A stretch of DNA of 38,858 nt. Source: Candidatus Omnitrophota bacterium. Its GTDB lineage: Bacteria > Hinthialibacterota > Hinthialibacteria > Hinthialibacterales > Hinthialibacteraceae. Below the pieces are notes generated by a model. The model made no database searches and was not told the DNA's origin. It saw nothing but the letters and a program-made list of their open reading frames with translations. Positions 7,627 through 14,394 of the stretch are shown piece after piece (the first letter of the stretch is position 1; every line of letters begins with the position of its first letter). The position numbers and the translations under genes are program-made. The stretch covers positions 1 to 38,858 of the forward strand of contig JBFMBP010000126.1 of NCBI GenBank assembly GCA_040755155.1, read 5' to 3'.

Positions 7627-8925
7627 ATGCAGAAATTCTTTTTATTTCTTATTATCGCGGCGATTTGTCTCTGTGCTTCAAACTTCGGTTACTCCCAAAA
7701 CGATGGCTTTTTGCATAAAAACGGCCGCATCCTTTTTCCCATCGGATGTTACGAGAATCCTAAAGATGTTGAGCAACTGAAACTCATGGCGGAATCGGGG
7801 ATCAACATAGTTCATTGCCATAGCCGCGAAGATTTGGACCGGGCGGCGTCGGCGGGGATGTTGGGAGTCGTCCCGCTGTCCTTGCAAAGCGGCGCGGCGG
7901 ACGATCTGAAAAACTACGTGAAATCGCTTATGGATCATCCGGCGCTGGCGGTATGGGAAGGGCCGGACGAAATCGTATGGAATTTCACAGCCGCCAGCAT
8001 GTTATACAGACAGCAAAAGGTTCATAAAGAGCCGGGGGAATGGTGGAGACAAACCGATAACGCCGTCGTATATTCCCGCCAGCAAGCGGCGCAGATTATT
8101 CCCAAAATGCGCGAAGCGGCGCAGATGATCCGGGAGATGGACAGCGGAAAGCATCCGATATGGATCAACGAAGCGGCGCGCAGCGATCTTGCTTATGTCA
8201 GGCAGTATCTGGACTTCGTCGATATCACCGGCTGCGATTTTTATCCTGTGAGAAAAGAAGAAAGGTTGATTTATCGGTTGGGATTGGTAACCGATCATTG
8301 GATGCAAGTAGGCGAGGGAAAACCGGTATGGATGGTGTTGCAAGGATTCGCTTGGAGCGAGTTGGGCGAGTATTACGGCGTTAAAGAAACCGCTTATCCG
8401 ACTTTCGACGAATCGCGATTTATGGCCTATGACGTTATCGCGCATGGAGCAAAAGGCGTTCTTTATTGGGGGACGTCATATTTGAAATCTGAGTTGTTTC
8501 GCCAATCGCTCTATGCGCTGACCAGCGAACTAGCCGCTTTGCAGCCCTTTTTAACTTCCCCCGAAAAGATGGATGTGAAAATCAATATATTCGATTTCGT
8601 AATGGACAATAATCCCATTGCGCGAGGCGTGAAATCGTTTTTCCGGCGTTATGACGGTGATTCTCTTCTTGTATTGATAAATGAAGACAACCGCTTCCAA
8701 ATGGAAGTGGAAGCCGCAGGATTGGAAATTCTCGAAGGACAAACATTGGAATTGTTGTATGGAAACGATCAAGCCGTCATTAAGCATGGCGCGTTATTGA
8801 CGCGCATGAAGCCCTATGAAGTCAAAGTATTCGCCTCCAGCCGGAAATGGGAGACGGCGAATAGAACCGGCCGCGATTTTTTCGGAATAGATGTCATACG
8901 AGCAACCATAAAATCAATCCAATAA
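7627..8925 (+). CDS. Exported TIM-barrel glycoside hydrolase-like protein
   Basis: A 432-residue protein with an N-terminal signal peptide (MQKFFLFLIIAAICLCAS, cleavage probably after GYS). The body has the pattern of a (beta/alpha)8 glycoside hydrolase-like domain. The barrel starts with FPIGCYENPKDVEQLKLMAE and FNIVHC-type strands. A strand ends in LAVWEGPDEIVW, where the Glu/Asp could act as acid/base, and later come WINEAARSD, DITGCDFYPV, WMVLQGFAW and GVLYWGTSY. A C-terminal beta-sandwich of about 100 residues follows. This resembles uncharacterised hydrolases of polysaccharide-degrading bacteria; the substrate is unknown. GGAGG lies 7 nt before the ATG at 7627. The end overlaps the convergent permease gene by 32 nt. 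Confidence 0.68.
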   Translation: MQKFFLFLIIAAICLCASNFGYSQNDGFLHKNGRILFPIGCYENPKDVEQLKLMAESGINIVHCHSREDLDRAASAGMLGVVPLSLQSGAADDLKNYVKSLMDHPALAVWEGPDEIVWNFTAASMLYRQQKVHKEPGEWWRQTDNAVVYSRQQAAQIIPKMREAAQMIREMDSGKHPIWINEAARSDLAYVRQYLDFVDITGCDFYPVRKEERLIYRLGLVTDHWMQVGEGKPVWMVLQGFAWSELGEYYGVKETAYPTFDESRFMAYDVIAHGAKGVLYWGTSYLKSELFRQSLYALTSELAALQPFLTSPEKMDVKINIFDFVMDNNPIARGVKSFFRRYDGDSLLVLINEDNRFQMEVEAAGLEILEGQTLELLYGNDQAVIKHGALLTRMKPYEVKVFASSRKWETANRTGRDFFGIDVIRATIKSIQ

Positions 8926-10378
8926 CAAGAGCCGCCGCCAAGCCTAGCGGGATAGTCTTGCGCAGGATGAGTCCCTCCAATCCCACCGCTTCGCACATAG
9001 GCGCAGCGAGAGCGATTTTAAATGGCGAGGAGATCGATCCCAGCGAGGCGCCGACGGCCAGCCCCGCCGCCAGCCATACCGGCGAGACGCCCAACAGGCG
9101 GGCCGTTTCCACCTGCAATAGGCCGAACAGCATGAACGACGCCACGCCATAGCCGGTTAAAAACGTGCCCACCCATCCTAATAGAGGCGCGAAGATGGGG
9201 TAATACTTCCCCGTATTCTCCACTAATCCATGCGCGATCAACCAGGGGATGTTTTGTTGCGGATGAAATTCGGCGAATCCGTCGCTGTAACCCGTATAGG
9301 CGATCATCTGCCCCATCGCTCCAAACAATCCCATCGTCAACGAAACCCGCAATCCGATCCGCAGAGATTTTTTTAGAACGGGAAACAAACGATCTTGCGG
9401 CCAATGAAAAAGCCAAACCGTTAAAAGGCAGGCGGCGAATAAGTATAAATAGGAGGAATAAAAAGGACGAAAAACGATCTTATGAGCGGGAATAATTTGT
9501 AAAGTAAAAATCAATTTTTGATAAGTTAATTGATTCAAAGTGGGAACGGCGTTCACCATTGGCAGAACGATCAGCAGAAATGCGAACGGCGCTAAGTCCC
9601 GCACAATGTCTTTATGGATGGGCAGACGCCGGGAACCCGCCAGGATCAACGCTATGATAAGCGCCAAGCCTCCCGCCATGCCTGATATAGCGGCGCCCAA
9701 CAAATACGCCGACGCCAAGGATGCCGATCCAACAAGCAATCCGCAGGCCATAGGCGGTAAAAATCGCCGCCATTTTTCGCCGGATAATCCTGAAAACAAC
9801 GGAACGCAAGCGGCCATACATATCGTCGCGGGGATGGAGAGCCACGCCGAAGCGATGCCCAATTCCCCAATGGGCAGGCCCGTCGCCAAGGAGAGAACCG
9901 TGATGATGATTCCCGCCAACTCCAACGTCATCAAACCGGAATAACCAATGATGGACAGCGCTGCTGCGCCCATCGGCGGCGTGCCCGCCGCCCGCAGCAT
10001 GGGAGCGACGACGGGTTCGGCGATAACGCCCGCTCCTTCCATGAAATTGGCCACGCCCAGCGCGATCAACCATTCGCGATGATGGGCGTTGCGCACGCCG
10101 CCGGAAAACCATTCTACGATACGCTTCAGCGAGCCGGTCTCCATCAGCAGGTTGCAGAGAAATATTCCCGCGAATACGACGAGAAGCAGCGGCAGCGTCG
10201 TTAATACGCCGTCCGCCCCCGCCAACGCCGCCGCTCCCGCTGGCGTTTGAAAATAGAAAACCGCCAAACCGAAGGTAAAAAGAAGGCAAATCACGGCGAG
10301 ATCCAACGCCGGCCGTTTGAAAACGATCGCCAGCAGCGCCATGAAAAGCACGGGAGACCAGCAGAAGAAAGCCGTCAT
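8894..10378 (-). CDS. LctP-family (lactate/glycolate-type) permease
   Basis: A 494-residue integral membrane protein with about 12 or more hydrophobic segments. It resembles the L-lactate permease family (LctP, TC 2.A.14). The N-terminal half has LPLLLVVFAGIFLCNLLMET and NFMEGAGVIAEPVVAPML. The C-terminal half has APLLGWVGTFLTGYGVASFM, then LLQVETARLLGVSPVWLAA and GSISSPFKIALAAPMCEAVG, which parallel the LctP phrases around GWLGVFLTG, LQ-x-x-TA and K-M-I-S-P-Q-S. It is shorter than E. coli LctP (about 550 residues), and the last motif differs (SSPFKIA), so substrate specificity may differ. Its ATG overlaps the stop of the upstream acetyltransferase (ATGA), and its end overlaps the convergent gene by 32 nt. 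Confidence 0.75.
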   Translation of the reverse strand: MTAFFCWSPVLFMALLAIVFKRPALDLAVICLLFTFGLAVFYFQTPAGAAALAGADGVLTTLPLLLVVFAGIFLCNLLMETGSLKRIVEWFSGGVRNAHHREWLIALGVANFMEGAGVIAEPVVAPMLRAAGTPPMGAAALSIIGYSGLMTLELAGIIITVLSLATGLPIGELGIASAWLSIPATICMAACVPLFSGLSGEKWRRFLPPMACGLLVGSASLASAYLLGAAISGMAGGLALIIALILAGSRRLPIHKDIVRDLAPFAFLLIVLPMVNAVPTLNQLTYQKLIFTLQIIPAHKIVFRPFYSSYLYLFAACLLTVWLFHWPQDRLFPVLKKSLRIGLRVSLTMGLFGAMGQMIAYTGYSDGFAEFHPQQNIPWLIAHGLVENTGKYYPIFAPLLGWVGTFLTGYGVASFMLFGLLQVETARLLGVSPVWLAAGLAVGASLGSISSPFKIALAAPMCEAVGLEGLILRKTIPLGLAAALVIGLILWLLV

Positions 10379-10854
10379 GGCGTTGGACTCTGCTCCTCCC
10401 GCCGCTTTTCCAAGTAGACGAGTTGCAGCCGTTCATTTAAGGTGATGGTTTGGAAAATGCGGTAGCCCAGTTTTTGGTAAAGATAGAGATTGCGTTCGCT
10501 GCGATGGCCGGTGAAAAGTTCAAAACGCTGCGCCTGCGGAAAACGCGATTCGACGGCGTTCATCAGCCGCGAGCCGATGCCCTGGTTTTGCTGGTTGGGA
10601 TGTACGATCAATTTGCCGATATGGCAAGTCTCGCCGATCAGTCGCGCTCGCACGGAACCGGCGATTCTATGGTTCCGAACCGCTTTCAAAAAAAGATGAT
10701 CGTCGAATTCCAAACCGATTTCACCCAGTGTTTGCGCCAACGGCGGGATGGAATCGTCTTCGTAGATTTCCGCCTCGCTGCGATAGGCCAGTTTCTGCAA
10801 GAAGAGAATCTCTTCCGCATCTTTTAGAACGGCGTCTTGAATTGAAATATCCAT
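10375..10854 (-). CDS. GNAT-family N-acetyltransferase
   Basis: A 159-residue single-domain acetyltransferase of the GNAT superfamily. The core strand leads into motif A, KLIVHPNQQNQGIGSRLMNAV, in which the Q-N-Q-G-I-G turn binds the acetyl-CoA pyrophosphate. The end of the domain has LYQKLGYRIFQTI, the usual Y-x-K-x-G-Y/F feature. The acceptor is not predictable. The ATG at 10854 begins MDISIQDAV, the typical GNAT start; a longer frame reaches 10917 but adds unlikely sequence. The gene overlaps the permease by 4 nt (ATGA), so the two are probably co-translated. Linked function is possible but unproven. Confidence 0.8.
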   Translation of the reverse strand: MDISIQDAVLKDAEEILFLQKLAYRSEAEIYEDDSIPPLAQTLGEIGLEFDDHLFLKAVRNHRIAGSVRARLIGETCHIGKLIVHPNQQNQGIGSRLMNAVESRFPQAQRFELFTGHRSERNLYLYQKLGYRIFQTITLNERLQLVYLEKRREEQSPTP

Positions 10855-10950
10855 AATATGCAATCGCCCCAATCCGAAATTGAACGACACTCTAAAAGGC
10901 GTATGATGGATTGTCAATCAAAAGGGGGCGATTGCATTCCGCGAAATTTA

Positions 10951-10982
10951 GTAGGGTGGGCTAAAAGCGAAGCGTAGCCCAC
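10951..10982. repeat. REP-like inverted repeat (GTGGGCTA / TAGCCCAC)
   Basis: Perfect 8-bp arms (10956-10963 and 10975-10982) flank an 11-nt loop rich in GCGAAGCG. The GTAGGGTGGGCT...AGCCCAC pattern is a widespread intergenic palindrome in many bacteria, treated as REP- or MITE-like. It lies between the divergently oriented acetyltransferase and CYTH genes. A partial look-alike (GCGTAACGTAGCCCGCC) is seen around 4716-4732. The absence of a T-run after the stem argues against a terminator. Confidence 0.6.
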
Positions 10983-11054
10983 ATATTAAAGCGGTAGGAT
11001 AAGCGCAAAGCGAATTACTGCCCGCCATGATTACATCCATAAAATGGGAGGAAA

Positions 11055-11579
11055 ATGATATTGCCGTCCAATATCGAAATTAAAGCCAAAACGCGGGATT
11101 TTGCCCATCAAATGGAATTAGCGCAAGCCATCGCCGGCGGCCCCGGCGCCGTCATCCTGCAGGAGGATATTTTCTTCTGCGTTCTCCAAGGCCGTTTGAA
11201 ATTGCGCTTGCTTTCGCCCAAATTGGGCGAGCTGATCTATTACGAACGAAAAAACGCCGCCGGTCCCAAAACGTCCGATTATCTCATTTCTCAAACTAGC
11301 GATCCGGAGGGATTGCGGTGTTTGTTGTCATCGGCTTTGGGTGAATTGGGGATCGTACGCAAAAGAAGAACGCTCTTTTATACCGGACAGACGCGGATTC
11401 ATTTGGATGAGGTAGAAGGGCTGGGATGTTTCTTGGAATTGGAAGTGGTTCTCCAATTCGGCCAAAGCGCCGAAGCAGGCGCCGTCATCGCCAAAGATTT
11501 AATGAAACGCTTAGAGATCGCGCCGGAAGATTTGATCGAAGGCGCTTACTTGGATTTGTTGTTGCCAAGACAACTTTGA
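11055..11579 (+). CDS. CYTH-domain protein (class IV adenylate cyclase/thiamine-triphosphatase-like)
   Basis: A 174-residue protein that fits the CYTH (triphosphate tunnel) fold. It starts with NIEIKAKTRDF, the E-x-K signature strand, followed by QEDIFFCVLQGRLKLRL, LIYYERKNAAGPKTSDY, VRKRRTLFYTGQTRIHLDEV and GLGCFLELEVVL. The alternating Glu, Lys and Arg residues line the tunnel that binds triphosphate and metal ions. Bacterial relatives include class IV adenylate cyclases (CyaB-like) and triphosphatases; which reaction applies here cannot be told. GGGAGG lies only 3 nt before the ATG, a short spacing. It is probably a single-gene unit, with a strong terminator at 11734-11773. Confidence 0.85.
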   Translation: MILPSNIEIKAKTRDFAHQMELAQAIAGGPGAVILQEDIFFCVLQGRLKLRLLSPKLGELIYYERKNAAGPKTSDYLISQTSDPEGLRCLLSSALGELGIVRKRRTLFYTGQTRIHLDEVEGLGCFLELEVVLQFGQSAEAGAVIAKDLMKRLEIAPEDLIEGAYLDLLLPRQL

Positions 11580-11733
11580 ATTATGACTTTACTTCTCCTA
11601 CATGGAATCGGCATAAAGATTGCCGAGAATATTTATCGCAAAATGCCTATTGCCTGCGTAGATGAGGAATAGGCTTAACTCCTAATTGCTCAATCGATTA
11701 CATGGAAAATCACGGTGTAAGTTGCGAATAAAA

Positions 11734-11773
11734 AACGAAGGATGAGCTGCCGGAGCGCAACTCATCCTTCGTT
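11734..11773. terminator. Bidirectional Rho-independent terminator
   Basis: A perfect 13-bp stem (AACGAAGGATGAG at 11734-11746, CTCATCCTTCGTT at 11761-11773) has a 14-nt loop. It is followed by GTTTTTGG on the plus strand and TTTTTATTC on the minus strand. It lies about 155 nt after the CYTH gene in the otherwise gene-free stretch 11580-11869, and would insulate the transporter genes that follow. Confidence 0.85.
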
Positions 11774-11869
11774 GTTTTTGGGGAAATCGAAGCCGCCTCC
11801 GTTGCCGCCGAGCATCGCAACCACCTCATTCTTGATTCGAAAATGGCAATCTGTTACTTTGAAGGAACG

Positions 11870-12118
11870 ATGGATGAGCAGCAATTCACTTCGATATTCG
11901 GAATGGAGATGAAACAAGTGGATTTGTTAGCGCCTTTTCTTTATCAGTTCATTGGCGGCGGTCTGGTATTGTTGGCGGGGCTATGGGGAGCGCTTCGCGT
12001 TGGCGCTTTGGATTTTTCCGACAAGAAAGACCGGTTGTGGATGGCGGCGATATTAGGCGCCGTCTTGATCTATATGGCCGTACAGGGCGCTTTTCAATTT
12101 GTATTCGGCGCGGCATAA
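11870..12118 (+). CDS. Small two-helix membrane protein preceding a sodium:solute symporter
   Basis: An 82-residue protein with two hydrophobic segments (about residues 25-43, LYQFIGGGLVLLAGLWGAL, and 58-77, MAAILGAVLIYMAVQGAFQF) joined by a charged DFSDKKDR loop. I do not recognise a named family. It starts at an ATG preceded by GAAGGAA and ends 15 nt before the symporter gene, so the two form an operon. Small membrane proteins next to SSS transporters are known (for example YjcH next to ActP, and DUF485/DUF4212 proteins), and this one may be an accessory subunit of the same kind. That role is inferred from position only. Confidence 0.65.
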   Translation: MDEQQFTSIFGMEMKQVDLLAPFLYQFIGGGLVLLAGLWGALRVGALDFSDKKDRLWMAAILGAVLIYMAVQGAFQFVFGAA

Positions 12119-12133
12119 AGAAAGGCGGCGATT

Positions 12134-13984
12134 ATGTCTCCAACTATTGGCTCCACGATCGATCTGGCCGTGATTCTGGTTTATTTCGTCTCGATTACGG
12201 CTTATGGAAGTTACTTCGGAAAATACACGAAAACCACGAAGGATTTTTTCTTCGCGGGACAGCGCTTCTCCTGGTGGCTGGTGGCGATGAGCGCCGTCGC
12301 CTCGCTGGTGGGATCGTATAGTTTCGTCAAATATTCCAATCAGGCGTTCGAATACGGTTTGCCCGCCAGCCATGCTTATCTCAACGATTGGCCTTGGCTC
12401 TTTTTTTGGATGTTCGGATGGCTGCCGGTTTTGTATTATTCCAGAGTTTCATCCGTGCCGGATTATTTCGAACGCCGATTCGGATCGGGCTGCCGCATGG
12501 CGGCCACGGCGATTATTTTGGTTTATATGATCGGTTACATCGGATACAATTTCCTGACGGCAGGCGTTGTTTTGCAGCCGATATTAAACTGGGACTTATA
12601 CGTCATCGTCGCATCCATCGCGGTTATCACTGCAATTTACGTTACCGCCGGGGGACAGACCGCCGTCATCATGACCGATCTGTTTCAAGGTTTTCTCTTA
12701 CTGGCGGCGGGATTCCTCATTCTTGGCGCGGGAATCTGCATGGCGGGAGGATTCCACGAATTTTGGAATTATTGGCCTGTCGAACATCGACGGGCGTTCA
12801 TGCCTCTAACCAAGCCCGGCGAATTCAATACCGCCGGAGTTTTTTGGCAGGACGGCATGGCCAATTCCGCCGCTTTTTGGTTTATGAACCAGGGCATTAT
12901 TTTACGTTTCCTTTCGGTGCGGAACGTCAAGGAGGGAAGAAAAGCCATGATGGCAATCATGCTGTTCCTTATCCCCCTTGCGTCCGTCGCCGTTTGTTGC
13001 AGCGGCTGGGTGGGGCGCGCGCTTGTTGAAAAAGGGATTATCAATATACCGGAAAATTCGGAGACGGTCTTTATTCTTGTGGCCGACGCCGTCAGCCGTT
13101 CCATCCATATTCCCGGATTGTTCGGATTGATCGTCGCGGCGTTAACGGCGGCGTTGATGTCCACTGCCGATACGCTCATCAACGGCGTCGCCGTCGTGGC
13201 GACGCATGACGTTATCCGTCCTTACATATGGAAAAACAAACCGGATGGATTCTATCTGAAATGCGCGCGTTGGATTTCTATCGGCGCAGCTCTGGCGGGC
13301 ATCGCTTTGGTTCCCTTGTTCAACTCCTTCGGCAATCTCTATGAAGCGCACGCCGCGTTTACCGCCGCCGTAACTCCGCCGATGGTGATGGCGATTTTGA
13401 TGGGATTCGCCTGGAAGCGCTATTCTGCGGCGGGAGCGATGGCCACGTTGATTGGCGGCGCGGCTTTGATGGTCTTATCCATGTTCGAACCGGCGCTGAT
13501 CTATCCCTTCAGCCACGGCATCGAGCCGGGCGGCTCCGGAATGAAAGCCTATAAGTTTATCCGCGCTTGTTATGGCATGGCTGCGTCGGGCGTCTTGGGG
13601 ATTGTCTTCACTTATCTGAGCGCGCCGCCGGTCAAGGAAAAAATCCTGCGATTTATCTGGGGAAGCGAGCGAACCTTGATGAAGGAATATAAAGGCGCCG
13701 AACCCAATACCGAAATCGGCAAGCCTGTCCGTTTGCCGCTTTGCGTCTGCGCGGACCTGCAAGAAAACGCCGTCCGCCTTCCCGCCTCGGCGCAGCAAAA
13801 AATGAATGCGCATCAGGGCGATTTGGTTTTTCTTTCGGTTCCGGGATGGCTGCACGGCGGACTGAAGGCGGCGCATGGGCGAATACAGGGCGAATCCGAA
13901 CAGGATATCGAGGTTTCGGAATTGCTATCGCAAACCATGAGCGCGGCGTCCGGCGAAATCGTCATGGCGGAAAAGAATTTTTGA
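12134..13984 (+). CDS. Sodium:solute symporter (SSS family) with soluble C-terminal tail
   Basis: A 616-residue transporter of the SSS family (TC 2.A.21). Visible landmarks are the first helix and loop (YFVSITAYGSYFGKYTKTTKDFFFAG), SSVPDYFERRFG before helix 3, YVTAGGQTAVIMTDLFQG, and ALMSTADTLINGVAVVATHDV, the Ser/Thr-rich helix that carries Na2-site residues. About 12-13 membrane helices end near residue 500. The last 110 or so residues are hydrophilic and include a compact segment (VRLPLCVCADLQ ... GDLVFLSVPGWLHGGL ... AHGRI) that could be a small regulatory domain. The substrate is unknown. GGCGG precedes the ATG at 12134. The small membrane protein upstream and the HigA-like gene downstream are closely spaced. 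Confidence 0.88.
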   Translation: MSPTIGSTIDLAVILVYFVSITAYGSYFGKYTKTTKDFFFAGQRFSWWLVAMSAVASLVGSYSFVKYSNQAFEYGLPASHAYLNDWPWLFFWMFGWLPVLYYSRVSSVPDYFERRFGSGCRMAATAIILVYMIGYIGYNFLTAGVVLQPILNWDLYVIVASIAVITAIYVTAGGQTAVIMTDLFQGFLLLAAGFLILGAGICMAGGFHEFWNYWPVEHRRAFMPLTKPGEFNTAGVFWQDGMANSAAFWFMNQGIILRFLSVRNVKEGRKAMMAIMLFLIPLASVAVCCSGWVGRALVEKGIINIPENSETVFILVADAVSRSIHIPGLFGLIVAALTAALMSTADTLINGVAVVATHDVIRPYIWKNKPDGFYLKCARWISIGAALAGIALVPLFNSFGNLYEAHAAFTAAVTPPMVMAILMGFAWKRYSAAGAMATLIGGAALMVLSMFEPALIYPFSHGIEPGGSGMKAYKFIRACYGMAASGVLGIVFTYLSAPPVKEKILRFIWGSERTLMKEYKGAEPNTEIGKPVRLPLCVCADLQENAVRLPASAQQKMNAHQGDLVFLSVPGWLHGGLKAAHGRIQGESEQDIEVSELLSQTMSAASGEIVMAEKNF

Positions 13985-13999
13985 GAATTGGGATTTCTT

Positions 14000-14299
14000 A
14001 TGACTGGTCTATTAAAGAATCCACATCCCGGCGAGATATTGCGGGAAGAGTTTTTGACGCCCTTCGGCCTATCTCAAAGCGCCTTGGCCAAGGAAATCGG
14101 CGTTCCCCCAAATCGTATTAACGCAATTGTTCAGGGACGGCGGAATATTACGGCGGATACGGATTTACGCTTATCGCGCTTTTTTGGATTGTCTGAAGGG
14201 TACTGGTTGCGTCTTCAGAACGCCTATGACATTATGGAAGCGCGGCGCGCGTCTGGCGAATCAATCCGCTGTATTAAGCCGTTGGAGGCTTGCGTTTAG
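14000..14299 (+). CDS. HigA/VapI-type XRE-family antitoxin, apparently without a toxin partner
   Basis: A 99-residue HTH_XRE protein of the HigA/VapI type. It starts with the typical NPHPGEILREEFLTPFGLSQ and continues with the helix-turn-helix ALAKEIGVPPNRINAIVQGRR. RLSRFFGLSEGYWLRLQNAYD follows, which is characteristic of HigA antitoxins. In higBA operons the toxin normally precedes the antitoxin by a few bases, but here the 15 nt upstream adjoin the end of the symporter gene and no HigB-like protein is encoded before or after. It is therefore a solitary antitoxin-like repressor, possibly a regulator of the transporter operon or a relic. The ATG at 14000 follows GGGA. Confidence 0.85.
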   Translation: MTGLLKNPHPGEILREEFLTPFGLSQSALAKEIGVPPNRINAIVQGRRNITADTDLRLSRFFGLSEGYWLRLQNAYDIMEARRASGESIRCIKPLEACV

Positions 14300-14394
14300 A
14301 GAAAAGGAGATGGGTCGCGTTTTTTCATCCATCAATATTTATAGAACGGAGAGGCGTAGGAATTCCCTAGCCTCATAGAATCTCACCAGCATAC

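Noticed and set aside
9612-10436. Open frame of 274 codons overlapping the LctP-like gene in another frame on the same strand
   Set aside because: Arg/Gly-rich shadow translation of a strongly supported membrane protein gene; also crosses into the acetyltransferase gene.
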